Below, in pieces: positions 1 to 11,641 of a stretch of 64,000 bases of DNA; the first letter of the stretch is position 1, and every line of letters begins with the position of its first letter. The translations under genes and the position numbers were made by a program. The notes below the pieces were generated by a model that saw only the letters and a program-made list of their open reading frames with translations, did no database searches and had not been told where the DNA came from. This stretch comes from Sphagnum compactum (taxonomy: Eukaryota > Bryophyta > Sphagnopsida > Sphagnales): assembly GCA_965153455.1 (NCBI GenBank), contig OZ234497.1, forward strand, positions 3,224,001-3,288,000, written 5' to 3'.

Positions 1-372
1 TAGGGTTTTTGCATTATGCAGAAACTCCCATCATGCACTGCAACCTGTTGCTTAAAGTTTAATGCTAGAATTAGAGGTTGCAAGTGCCCAATTGCAACTC
101 TAGTTATAACAGCAAAAGAATACTTAAAGCTATAACACTTTGAGAAAGTATCCTATCACAAGACTTAACCCTTGTACCTCACAAGCACCAGACTAGAGCC
201 AACATGGCATCTGGGAAGAGAGTAAACTGCATTTCCACTACTACAATTTAACTAAATCAAAGTGGATTGCAACAAACATCATATTATGCACTAACCATTA
301 CTTCCCAAAGGTCTTTATTAGTAGCTGATAAAGTGCAAAATATAAATGTGTCCATCTCACAACAGACTTGAT
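1..372. other. 3' flank of the potassium transporter gene
   Basis: No coding sequence is seen here. On the minus strand this is the 3' UTR and downstream flank of the transporter whose stop codon lies at 373-375. A minus-strand AATAAA (tttatt at 314-319 on plus) lies about 55 bases past the stop and could be the polyadenylation signal. That is inference. Confidence 0.5.
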
Positions 373-3300
373 TTACACATTATAGAGCATTCCTACCTCA
401 AGGTAATTTGCAGGTGGAATCTTCAGTTCCTTGATTGCTGACCTGGAGATCAACCTGAGCAGGGTGTAAGCTTTATCAATGACAATATGCCCAAGCCAGC
501 CAGTATGGCTGCTCATCCTCACTGTGATCTTCCCCACAACATACACTGCAGTGTGGCTTGTGGCACTCTCAAGCTCCGCCAAGTCCTCTGCATCATACAT
601 TTCTGCAAAATTCTGAAGGGATGGACTTTGAAGGTCAGGAGTCCCATTAGAAATTTGATGAGTTGAGAGCTCCATTTGGTCTTCAGATTGAAGATAGGAT
701 CGTAGGCTTTGAATTGCCTGATTCTTAAACTCGTCACCTTCACAATCAATGATATCTTGGTAACCATAGCGGGCAACACAGCGGTACACTCCTTTGAACC
801 CCACACGTCCAACCAGAAAGCGCTCTTCAGGCAACACAGTCCTTACAGGGATGAATCTGAAGGTGGTGAAGACAAGGACTTGGTGCAGCGTCCGTACGTT
901 CTTCACATAATGGCTAATAATTGGAGGAACTCCATGAACTAGATCAGTATAGAAGAAGCAGATCCCAGGCACACGTTGCATTCCTGCACTTGAAAGAAGT
1001 GCTCCCAGACTGTCCAAGCTAATCTTGTGATTCTTTTCATATGCTTGCTTCTTTTGCCTCCCATAGCTCCAGGTGAGAGAAATGAAGAGAAAGAAAGCGG
1101 CAAATGCAAAGGGCACCCAGCCCCCCTGTGGAACCTTGTTCAAGACAGCGGTGAAATACACACCCTCAATGGATCCAAAGACACTGAGGAAGAGCAATAC
1201 CAGAGGCCATGGAAGCTTCCATACCATGAGCATCACCACAGTCACCAGTAATGTAGAAATAAACATCACCCCCAGCACAGCCACACCTAGTCATCCACAG
1301 CGGTTCATGTCAGGTGTATAACATTGCCAGCTTACAGAACAAAAACGGGCTGCATTAGGCTAGAGAGATTTCAGGATTCTCACCAAAAGCATTCCCAACT
1401 GTCGTTGAATTCCGGAATCCAAGGACCACTGCCACACACAGAATCATGAGCACATAATTGACTTCTGGAGAATAAACCTGGCCTTCCTGATCAGCTGAAG
1501 TATGCACCATCTTAACACGAGGGAAACACCCCAGTGCTATAGTTTGCTTCGTAATCGAGAATGTTGCTGTGATGAGAGACTGGCTGGCCACAATTGCAGA
1601 CAGTGTGGCCACAATAAACATGGGCCAGTAAACTGGTTGTGGGATTGACTTGAAGAAAGCATTTTGATGGTCCATGGGGTGCCTGATGAGGTATGCAGTC
1701 TGACCAGCATATGTCAAGAGACATGATGGGTACAGAACAGCTATGAATCCAACCTGTGCACACAAAGAAACAGAAGTCATGTTGTGCTATGAATAAACTC
1801 AGGCAATTTTGCTTACCATCAACAGAGTGTGGACAGATGTCAATAGCTGATAGATTGAGATGCAAGGAGATAATCCAAGACAACTTGCTTGAAACAATTG
1901 TTGAGCAAACAGTACCCTACAGATAACAACAAATCCATGAACATCCTCAATGAATAAGCCATGATCCTATCTGAGGCTAGCCTCCTTCAAATCTCTTACC
2001 TGGATTGCCCTTCTATTGAAATGGCCAAGATCTGCAAACATTGCTTCTGCTCCTGTAAACAGAACAAAGTGAGGCACTTAGAAATGGTACAGAAGATGCA
2101 ACCATGTCAACTTGGTTTAAGCATAAGGGAAGATAAGACACACCTGTGATACAAAGCACTGCACCACCCAGTGCTACCCAACCCTGCTTCTTATTTCGAA
2201 TAAAATATTTGATGATGTAGTGGGGTGACACAGCTTTGAAGACGCTGGGATAGTGGGCTGCTATGTTGTAGATTCCCACAAGGGGAGTTGTCACAAACCA
2301 GGCCAACAAGATGGGAGAGAAAAGCCAGCTCACACGATGTGTTCCAAATTGCTGCAGCATGAAGACTACTACCAAGATAATTGCTGATACCCAGGTCACA
2401 ACAGCTGCCACCATAAATCATTCCCTTTCAGTTAGAGCAGCTCTCCTTCAATATGCACAAATGATCTAACATTGAACAGAAGTACTTAGAACACTTAACA
2501 TTTACTGTTTGTAAAATGAAACACATCTGTTTTATGAGCCTGAACACCTACTGCCAAAATGCTGCTGGTACCAGATGCACATAGATAGTACAGAGGCCCT
2601 ACAAAAATATCATGTGACTATTTCCATGAGATACCATGTGTGATTATAAGCATGGGAAACTTGCCTGGTGGTATTGATTCATCCTCACTTTGAATCCCTG
2701 CCATGGCTGATAAGACTGCAGCACCAGAACAATCTCAGTTCAATGGTCTTGTAGAACCACCTTGCACAATGCACATTTACTTATGAAACTAGCCTCAAAT
2801 CATAACATAGAGACAACAACTTTACTGCTAACCAGGTCACGTTCTAATCCAAACAAAACTTATCAGGTATTAAAAGATCCAGGGGCGTGAAATTTACTGC
2901 AGTCAGATAGCAGCATAAGGAATTTGGCTTCTTGTTGACAACCCCAAGCTGCAGACTTCAAATATAATATCCTATCTAGTGAGAAACTTCTTCTTATGTT
3001 ACACTAGGCCAAATAGCAACCAAGAGGTGATCAAGGAGCAAAGCAACGAAATCACAATTTTGACCAAGCACTGTCAGACATTTGATTTTGAGGAAGTATG
3101 TTCTTACCTGATATGGCAGGAGTGAGAATGCCATCACCAATGACCAGGCAAGTGCCCAGCATAACTACAATAAACAAGATAATTTGAGCTGTTCTGGAGT
3201 TCTTGAGCAGGGAGTGGACTTTGTCATGTACTTGACCACTTGAGTGTGTGGTTTCACTGTCGGATGCTGCAGTATCCTTCTGGTCTACACTTGCATGCCG

Positions 3301-4476
3301 ATGGAGAAGAGAATACAATGCAAACGTACCACCTGTTAATAAATCCCACTGTCAAAAAATGTGTAGGTCTTCTCCAATCCTACATTTTGATACAGTTTTT
3401 TTTCCTTCCTTAAGGCACAAAGTGTCCCACAACTTCAGCTGTTCAACAGCAAAGGAGACTGACATTCCAGTTTCCCAAACCTGGTCACTGATTCTGCATG
3501 ATGTATTGCTGTTGAGTTTATTCTTAAAGAGCAATGACAAATCTTAAACACAATATCTGCATTGCAGTGCAGTGTCGAAGTGGACATTAGAAGCATCATC
3601 AGAGAGGACATATCAAAGGCATGTCAAGTCCAGCAATATGGATCGTGTACAGACCTTCACCACAGTCATCGGCCCGGATAACAATAAGTACATACTTCAC
3701 AAATGCGATCAATGTCAGTGTCCAGAAAATTAGGCTCATCAATCCCAACAAGTCCTCCTCCTGAGGGTTTGGCAGGTTGATACTAGGGTACACATAAAGT
3801 GGGGATGTTCCCAGGCCTCCAAAAACAATACCCAATGCCTGATATGCCTGGCCTATAGTTCCCCAACAGGTGTATTTCTGCATCCCCCACACCCAACAAA
3901 GAGAACCCAGCAAGCCAGACAAATACTTCAATTCTCCTTCTTCTTCAATTCAGCAATTCAGAACTTCTTCCCGGGTTACAAGTAGCTCAAGGAACTGGAT
4001 CAGTCGCCTTCTCATCTCCCTCTTCAAGGCTCTCCCAGTGCTTGATATTTTTCATTTACCACATTCCAATAGATGGTACAACTGGCATTAAACAAAACAC
4101 AACCTCTCCTCTTCCAACATATACATCTTTCCTAGAATTGAAACCGATGAGAAGATAAACGAGCAAAAACCTTTCTATCTGGATGAACCGGTGCCATGTG
4201 TGCTTTAAACCGAATGTCTGATACTGCTCTTCGGAGCCGATGTTGCTTGTTGGATGTCTCTACCTTCCCACTTGTTGCTTCTCCCACATCCAACCTCTCA
4301 TGGTCTCCAACTTGCTGGACGGTCATGTTGGAGACCATGCAACTGCTTGCTGGATGGTTTACACCATTACCATATTCCTTGTCAATCTGGCACTCATACT
4401 CTCGACCATCATCACAGCTGTCTTGTCCTTCTTCATGCAGTATGCCAAGTTCAATATCCTTCCCATCGGTAGCCAT
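373..4476 (-). CDS. HAK/KUP: HAK/KUP/KT-family potassium transporter, complete, eight exons
   Basis: K+ uptake permease, expected in the plasma membrane or tonoplast, probably H+-coupled. Exons on the minus strand: 4476-4171, 3877-3655, 3332-3108, 2715-2665, 2404-2144, 2052-2000, 1753-1384, 1286-373. Lengths 306, 223, 225, 51, 261, 53, 370 and 914 join in phase to 801 codons, the usual family size. Introns are GT-AG except intron 4, which has a GC donor. Family landmarks in order: hydrophilic N-terminus (1-102); [10 protein letters not shown] near 121; [14 protein letters not shown] near 170; [10 protein letters not shown] near 242; the [12 protein letters not shown] segment; [56 protein letters not shown]; a cytosolic tail ending LEVGMLYNV. 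The start is the first Met of the exon 1 frame. Odd: glycine at residue 123 where the family has Asp (GDLGTSP). The subgroup is not assigned. Confidence 0.95.
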
Positions 4477-6540
4477 AGCTCAACGTCTGTAGTTTGAATC
4501 TTATAGATCAACTGAATCTTTGTGCACAGAAAGAATAAGCTAGTCCTGATGTAAAAAGTCGGCTGGCAGGGAAAATTCACAAACAAGCTAGTCAGGTACC
4601 TTCTGGGTGGTCAAGATAGATATGTCCTCTCAAAACCCAAAACCAGCCACTGCACTGTTCTCTTCAAAGAAAGCTCTTGCTTGGCTCAGGAGCTAAGATA
4701 GCAAAGATTCTAGATCTCCTGCTGAGGACCATTCTCTGTCTGTCTGTCTGTCTGTCTGTCTCTGTCTCTAATTTGGCTTCAGAAAGCACTACCCATCACG
4801 CTTAGTCTTCGAGAGCGAGATCTTATATGGTTACTATGGATCGGGAGCATACGGTACTAGATGTAAGACGCTGAAGTGAGATATTGGTACTAGACAGGGT
4901 ATCAGGTCCTAGAGCTGAGATTCTCTATCAATGCTCCCTACCATATGCCTATGCGCGCTGCCGAGGCATGCTTGCTTCGCTGTTGAGAAGATCCCAGCTT
5001 CCTGGAGAGAATGAGAATGGGAATTGGCCGGTGTGCAAAGCACCAGTCACTCTGGAACTTGGTGACGTTAATCCCAGGCATTTCTTGCGTTGCAAAACGT
5101 GTACGAGACCTGTTCTTCGCCGTGGTGACTTGATTCTGATGGATCACCAACAAAATCGCCAACGCCCTCCTCGTCCTCTTCTTCTCTCTCTCTCTCGCTT
5201 TCTTTATATGCTCGTCGGAGTCAATCACAGAATGGAAAAGAAGATGAACTACTGTCTTTGCCGCTGCTGGTCAGATTCGCCCCGCCTTTCGTCGACGACA
5301 GTAGAGAATTCCTGGGAAGAACGAGGACCAGAACTATGTGGTGAAACCGAGGAGACGACTAGAACTCTCCTTTCTCTCTCGTTCTACGACGGACTTTCTT
5401 CTCACGAAATCGCAGCGACAACAGAACACCACGTGGTGTGCTTGCCACGGACAAGGAAGGAAGGAAGGAAGGAGCTCCGCACCGAGTTCTTCTTCAACAC
5501 ATCAACCCTAACAAAAACGATAACACCGGAATTCGAACCTCAACAAACACAAGACTCTGGCCTCCTCTCTCTCTCAATACCTTCCACAGAGAAACCGCAA
5601 AATGATCCAGACACAAAAATGCCTCTCGTCCTCGATTCACAGAAACTAAATAATGCAAAACTGGAAGAGGAAAATAGAGCGAAATAAAAAAACAGAGAAA
5701 ACAAAAAACACGACGACAACAAACAGACAAACCAAGATCAGTTCGGAAAGAGCGAAGCGTTAGAGAGCATCGACCAGCAGCAGCAGCAGCAAGGGACGAA
5801 ACATGATCATCAACAACTGAACACACGGAAGCGTCATTTTCTTTACTCTCATTACAAGAGAACGGCAAGAGACAGAAAGCAGCCAAAGATTATTATGACT
5901 GCAAACAAGATTCGCAAACGAATTGAGAGACTGGTCGTTTGTTTTTCTGTTTGTGCATGCAAAGCAAAGAAGAACGTCGCTACAGAGAGATGATGAACAC
6001 GAAGCTGCTGCTGCTATTTTCTGCTTACTTTGTTGCACTTTGTTTGTATGGTGTGTGTGTGTGTACCAGTGTGTTTTGGTTATGAAGACGAATGCAACAG
6101 CAGTAAGTACGATAAGCCCATATCCACGCAGTAGAAACGACAGCGGCTGCAGAAGCGCGAAAACAGACGTCGTGGGCCCGGCAGCAGCAAACCACGAACA
6201 AACGAACGGACGAACGCAGGCGAGCGAGCGAGCGCGGACGCCGCCCCTGCTGAGGAGCGGACGTTTATCCTACGAACGAACGCGCGGGCGGTCGCGCGCG
6301 CGCCCCGCTGCGCCGCTTGTGTCCTCCAACCAACGAACAAATGCGCGGGCGCGCGCAATCGCCGCTGCTGCGATGGTTTTGTCCAACGGTCTCAGATGTG
6401 CGCCACGTAGAATCCGTCAGACGCAGTCAGTCAGAGAACCCATCCTCCTGCCTAACCGCGGTTTGTCTTTTGGGCCGCAGCTGCGTGTATTGTTGAGTGG
6501 AGTGCATGTGCAGTGAGCAGTGTACAAAAGACTACCTACC
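4477..6540 (-). promoter_or_regulatory. Upstream / 5' leader region of the transporter, CpG-rich
   Basis: About 2 kb with a base composition unlike the rest of the window. It holds a TCTG microsatellite (about 4734-4766), a CT-rich stretch (5165-5205), GGAA repeats (5455-5472), CAG repeats (5776-5791), a GT run (6050-6064) and, at 6160-6420, a strongly GC- and CpG-rich segment full of CGAA/CGAG units. Such an unmethylated-looking island in a CpG-poor genome fits the promoter and untranslated leader of the adjacent minus-strand gene. No transcription start or TATA box can be fixed by eye. Open frames on both strands here look like composition artefacts. Confidence 0.5.
4734..4766. repeat. TCTG microsatellite
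   Basis: About six to seven tandem TCTG units followed by CTCTGTCTC, about 260 bases upstream of the transporter start codon, probably within its 5' leader. Confidence 0.85.
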
Positions 6541-8559
6541 AATATGTCAGAGACTGAATGTCCAAATCACAAATCTGAAGCCACTGAACTGACTTGTGCA
6601 CTATTTATAGGCCCCAAAGACACCCCCCTCACTACCCCCCCTTTCCCCCCCTCTTTCCCCAAAAGGGGGAGAGAGATAGAATAACAAAGACAAAGAAGAG
6701 AAGAGAATCAATCAAGCATTAGATAATAATACAATTGCTATGACTATGTGGTCTGTTCTGCTTGCCCAAAAAGTGAACAGGATTCTTATGTATGCTCCCT
6801 ACTAGATGGATGACTTATACATAACATATACATCATTGGATGGATGCCTTTTGTTGGATGGAGATGAGACTTATTATGGTTTGGGGGTAGTAGGGAAAAT
6901 TGACTTTATGTAGGTAAAATGATGACTACCCTACATAAAGTCATTTCCCCCTACTTTATGTAAGTCTTTATGTAATTATTATGTAACTATTCCATGTAAC
7001 TACTTTATGTGTGATTAGGATCTTGATGATGATAGAGCCCAATTGTGAAAACCCTATTGTAAATTTCAAAGTACTCTTTAGTGATGAAAATCTCAAAATT
7101 ATGCAAAATGCACTACCTCCCTTCAACTTCGGTCTAAAAATTATGAAATCATCTTCAAAAAATGTCATATCGTCAAGGCCTTCTCAATAGTGTTAAGATC
7201 TTGCCCCGATTTCACTACAAACAATTAATTTGACTTGTTTGAAGTTTCTTTGACAAATTTGTTCAATATTCAATCACTCTTGCACCATAGGTCTATACAC
7301 ATTACAACATCACCTCTGTGCACCGTCACTCATTGAGGACTTTTCAATATTACCAAGTGCACAGTAGGGTATTGTGGGTTGTGAGATCTCAACATGACAT
7401 ACAAGACTAACTAACTACCTTCCATAATAGATGGCTAACTTAACACCAATATTAGCCCTGGGTTGCGAAAATAGGTAGGTACATGATTAGGTCTATTTTT
7501 TGAGTATATATCTTAACACTCAACTTACCCTAGGTTATGAAATTATAATTTAATCATCAATTCGATATATTATTGGTTGGTGAAAGAAAGGGTGAATAAT
7601 TTTTTTGTTTTGCAAAGTGATTAAGTTAAGCTTCTTGATATGGATTTCGAATGCACAGATCAGACAATTGCGTTGATACTGTATGAGCGATTACCAAATT
7701 TCATATTGTATTATGGATGCTCATGCTTTGGGCACTATGCACCGCTTTCATATTAGCGATTACAAATTTTCATATTCTATTGCGGATGGTTGTGCTTTGG
7801 CACTATGCAAAAAAGCTTTTCCTCTACAATAAGTGGATTTTTTAGCTCTGGATTTGGGGTGGAAGCTGGGCATAAGTTTATTAACTTGGAAAGATAAAAG
7901 AAGAAAAGACACAAGAATAACTAATGTCAAATTAGACGGCCTTGGGAGCCCATGTGCATCAGTGTATGCTTTTTGGGGCGGGCGAAATTTTGTACTGCAA
8001 AACTCACGTGCTGATTGTACAAAGGGTTGTTAAGGATATTTTTGCAAAAGTGGCCAATCGTTGAGGAAACACAGACAGAAGTCCCCACATTTAGACGCTC
8101 AGTTTATCTAGGTTGCCAGAACAAAGTGGAATTCTGGCAAAAAAAAACACTACTTTACTGCCTGACCTTTGGCTCTTGTGGATGATCGCCAGTCCACTTA
8201 TTTGACAAAATTGCCAAAAAAAAAAAAAAAAAACCCCTTATGTTTTAACCCTACCAACGCCAAAACCCAAATGGCAAGTAAAAAAAGGACGGGGGTAAAA
8301 ACCCACTCTAGAAAACCAGGTGAACTAAAAGAAACCAAAAGCTGAAGAGAAAACCCATCTGGAACGCCTGAGGAGAGTTTCAGTTTTGAGGTTTTTTTTT
8401 TGGGTATGTAAAGTACTTCATTAAAAAAGAAAATGTAAATACAACTACAAATCAAGGATGGGAACCCATCCAGGAAAAGTACAAGGCAAATGAGAACACA
8501 AGTAGACACAACCTAAACATAAAACAAAAGCAAATAATCAACAAAATATTTAGGTGAAG
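6541..8559. other. Intergenic, AT-rich, no gene seen
   Basis: A C-rich/poly-pyrimidine stretch lies at 6613-6660, followed by AGGGGGAGAGAG. From about 7000 the sequence is AT-rich with no convincing coding frame. 7200-7440 carries one copy of a dispersed repeat seen again near 29.6 and 34.3 kb. A run of 18 A lies at about 8217-8234 and a T run at about 8391-8400. Confidence 0.6.
7200..7440 (+). repeat. Dispersed repeat family A, copy 1
   Basis: Shares a colinear series of words with copies at about 29600-29935 and 34270-34830: TTCAATATTCAAT, then CATAGGTC, a CTTTTCAA-like or CTTTCCAA block, AGATCTCAACA, then ACTAACTACCTTCCATAATAG. All three copies have the same orientation. It may be the end of an unrecognised element; no coding sequence is seen. 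Confidence 0.55.
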
Positions 8560-9745
8560 ACACAATGCAAAGAGGGTTCATGACTACAAAATGACAATCA
8601 AATAACAAAGAAGACCTAAGATGAAAGAGTTGTCATCTGTCACAAATCGACTAGTGACAGAGGTGCACTAGCTATGATGTGTGGAACAAATGAGGAACCC
8701 CGACCAAGTGCAATAGCCCGTTGAAGAATCATTATGGCTTGTGCATGTTGTAGGGTTATGGACATGCGTTGTCAATAGTAAGCAACAAGCATTGAGGGGA
8801 TTAAAGAAGATCATTGATGACGTGCAATAGTGGTTTGTGCACAAGCGATAAAAAATGAATCAAAACGACAATGAAGACACCCATACGTCTCAATAGCAAA
8901 GGGAATGAAGTCATCACCTAGTGTTCATTTAGCGTATGATCGTATTTTTTCCTGAATAGCCATCATTGTTACTTGTGTTGTTGTCGTCAATGTTCACTAC
9001 ATCATATTTGTGCAAGTCAGGTCAACAATAACAACGTCCATCAAGATCCAGAAACCATCTCTGATAATAAGAATATCCACTTGTCATCGGGTGTGGCGAG
9101 GGAAAAGGTGGGAGACCTCCCTTTGAACATGTGCTTCATAATCTAAAACAATAACTACAATAGTATCTTGAAATGTATTGTGGGCTGCAATATGTTCACT
9201 TTCATAGGGGCATCGAAGTAGATGGGTACCTAGATCATCAATGGTATGACAACACTTACACCATGAAAGATGGGCCACCATAGGATGTGGTAATCCAAAA
9301 TGAGTATGTAATGTTGTAAAGAAGTGGGTTGGGAATAAACAAAAGGTCGATGTGGTAAAACGAACTAATAACCAAGTATTTGCCCTTGGACCCACACATG
9401 AGTGGAAACGTGTTTGCATGATATCTGAAAGAATGTCTTTTAGAAGTAAGGTAAACTCTTATTCGTGTAGGTGATCTGTAAAAAAAAGCTACAACTAGGG
9501 ATAAGACTGAATCACTAGGCTTTCAAAGGGTGGGACCTAAGAGTAAACAACTTGGGATAACAAGGTTTGAGTGTCTCGTAGTACCATTTGGAACAGGAAA
9601 ATGCCAATCTCAATATGTGCTACTACATCTATACGAATAGGGTGATCATCTTGCTAGAAAAAAATGACAAATGCAAAAGCGATCAACGCCCAACATCTGA
9701 AGAATGTGCAAACAATAATTAAAACTATAGAAAAGAGACCGAACT
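8560..9745 (-). pseudogene. LINE 3' portion: zinc finger and restriction-like endonuclease-like region, decayed
   Basis: The minus strand gives a readable but broken protein. 9419-9084 is open and contains LPHPMVAHLSWCKCCHTIDD followed by LGTHLLRCP, a C-x2-C-x8-H-x3-C finger as found near the end of non-LTR retrotransposon proteins. It continues through HVQREVSHLFPRHTR, a stop, then VDILIIRDGFWILMDVVIVD and, after more stops, DDFIPFAIETYGCLH and RFDSFF. The spaced Asp residues after the finger resemble the endonuclease of R2-type LINEs (inference). This is the same LINE as at 17639-19120; an LTR nest at 9746-17633 separates the halves. Many stops: dead. Confidence 0.7.
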
Positions 9746-10036
9746 TGTCACAACCCTAGCCTTGGGCTCGCGACCAAGGCAAGGGCTTGCAAGTTTGCGG
9801 GCCAAGAGGGAAGCCCGGGAATCACATCTCGTGTTTCTGGGAGTGCAAAAGAATGTGAGGGAATGAACCCTCACACTCCCAAGTGAACTCCCATTTTGGG
9901 AGTTGGAGTCCCAATGGACTCCTAAATTTTCAAAGGGCGATTGCAAGGGTCAAAACCCATTGGATTGAAGAATTTTTTATATTATTGAAAAGCTAGTGAA
10001 ACGTAGATGTCTAAAATGGGCTTGCATGACCCATTT
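9746..10036 (+). mobile_element. Older solo LTR, left part (split by the young Ty3 element)
   Basis: Begins TGTCACAACCCTAGCC and reads as a diverged reverse complement of the LTR at 10037-10856: TGTC(A/G)CAACC, CACACTCCC, GGAGTCC, GTCAAAAC, TTGAAAAG/TGAAAAGG, TAGATGTCT(A/T)AAATGG. It stops exactly where the young element begins and resumes at 16999. The bases before it (GAACT, 9741-9745) are a candidate target duplication with GAATC at 17634-17638, which is imperfect. Confidence 0.75.
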
Positions 10037-10856
10037 TGACGCACTCCTAAGTCCCTTGTTGAACCCACTTGAGGGTTCAACTATGTAGAGTTGCGGAAAG
10101 TTGGGACTTGGGGGCCGCTCCCGACTTCCAGCACTAGAAAGGGGTAGAGGGGCGTGCTAGAAGTCCCGGGATTAGACTAGGAAGAGGACAAGCGTTTCAC
10201 CTACTCAAATTTGCATCAAAACCAACCCCAAGTTGGTTAGAACTTATTCTGCACCCTTTTGGTGTTGGGACAAGCCACGGGCTAACTCGGACTCACTTGA
10301 CTCACCACGGCCCGGACTCGGGGGAAGCCACCACCTTCCCCCATATAGTATACTCTACAGCTCTCCACCGAGGCTACATCCAAATGGCTCTTTTTCCCGG
10401 GACTCCCAAGTTGAAGTCCCGAATCTGTCCCGGGTTGGAGTCCCGGAACTTTGGGAGCTCGTATCTCCCATATCCGTCCTTCGATTGGAGTGATCCTTGA
10501 ACCAAAGTTGTAGCTATCTTTGATAGCTTTCCAAGGCCATGTCGCACTCCTTCTGCAGACGTCACGAAGAGGTCGATTCCTGACTTTTAATGGTCAGGAG
10601 TCAAACTGCCAATTTGACTCCCGGCCCTTCTTTTGCCCATAACTTGGGCTGCAAATGTCCAAATGGCCAATGCGAGGCCATTTAAGACATCTAAACTTCA
10701 AGACCTTTTCATTGATATAAAGAACACCTCGAGGCAAGGTGTTTTGACCCCCTGTAATTGCTTCTGAGTTTTCGGGAGTCCCGGAGGACTCCAAGTCTCC
10801 CACTTTTGGGAGTGTGAGTTGCATACTCAACTTAGCCTCAAAGTGGGGTTGCGACA
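10037..10856 (-). repeat. 3' LTR of the Ty3/gypsy element
   Basis: 820 bp, reading TGACGCACTCC...GGTTGCGACA on plus. It matches 16174-16993 over its whole length with no clear indels. It contains an ATATAGTATAC segment that could be the core promoter. Confidence 0.96.
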
Positions 10857-10868
10857 CTCTCCCCCACT
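10857..10868 (-). other. Polypurine tract
   Basis: On the minus strand AGTGGGGGAGAG directly abuts the 3' LTR. This is the expected site and composition of the plus-strand primer for reverse transcription. Confidence 0.85.
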
Positions 10869-11641
10869 AGAAGGAAAGGTCAATGTCCCCATTGACACTT
10901 AAAATTTTCCTTTGTACAATTGCAATTGCTTTCATTTGGATCCTTGGTCATTTGCCGACTCTTTGCGGCTTGGACCTTGTCTCAAGCTAACTTAGGCGTC
11001 CCCAAGATTCCAACACTTTCTTGACAAGTCCAAGAGGCTCTCCTGCAAACCCTCTACTTTCGCTTCTTCAAAAGAGGACTAAACTAGCCTAATTTGACGA
11101 AGCCCCTCATTTGGAAAGAACTTTTGTTCTTCCCGTCATGAGGAACTCAAGTCAAGTCTACTCTTGACCTAAGCTAACTTGACATGACTCCTTTTCCTAT
11201 CTCGCGCCTTGGTCACAACAACCAAGCCTTAACTAAAAGGTTTGTTAATCAAGGTACGAGAAGCAACACTTGGGTTTGCCAAACCCAAGTCCCAAACTAC
11301 ACTTAAAATATGCGAGCGGGGTCATGACTTCCCGCGTTGGCCACACTACCAACCAACCCTTTGGGATGCACTTAAGGCATGTGCATGTCCCCGCAAGCTC
11401 ACCTTGCTTGCCTCCTCTTTTGGGGCCAAGTTTCCTCAACCCCAAAGTAGGAGTCCGATTTTGATTTGGGCCTACGCAAGAAAGTTCCATTTGTCCCATG
11501 CCACTTGACAACTCTATTTGCCTTATATAAATTTCTCATGATACAATCTCTTGGAAGTTTTAAAGCCTTTTTATTTCACTTGCAACTTGATGTGGTACAT
11601 TTCATGTGGCACTCCGCCCCACTAAAAGAAAGGTGATGTCC

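Noticed and set aside
2521-2600. Extra minus-strand exon [20 protein letters not shown] inside transporter intron 4
   Set aside because: Not part of the family sequence; exon 4 joins exon 5 in phase without it.
4884-5687. Plus-strand open frame of 267 codons upstream of the transporter
   Set aside because: Composition-driven (CT/GA-rich, microsatellites), no domain, overlaps the probable 5' leader of the minus-strand gene.
5923-6516. Plus-strand open frame of 197 codons in the CpG island
   Set aside because: Arg/Ala-rich reading of CGAACG-type repeats; both strands are open there, which points to base composition rather than a gene.
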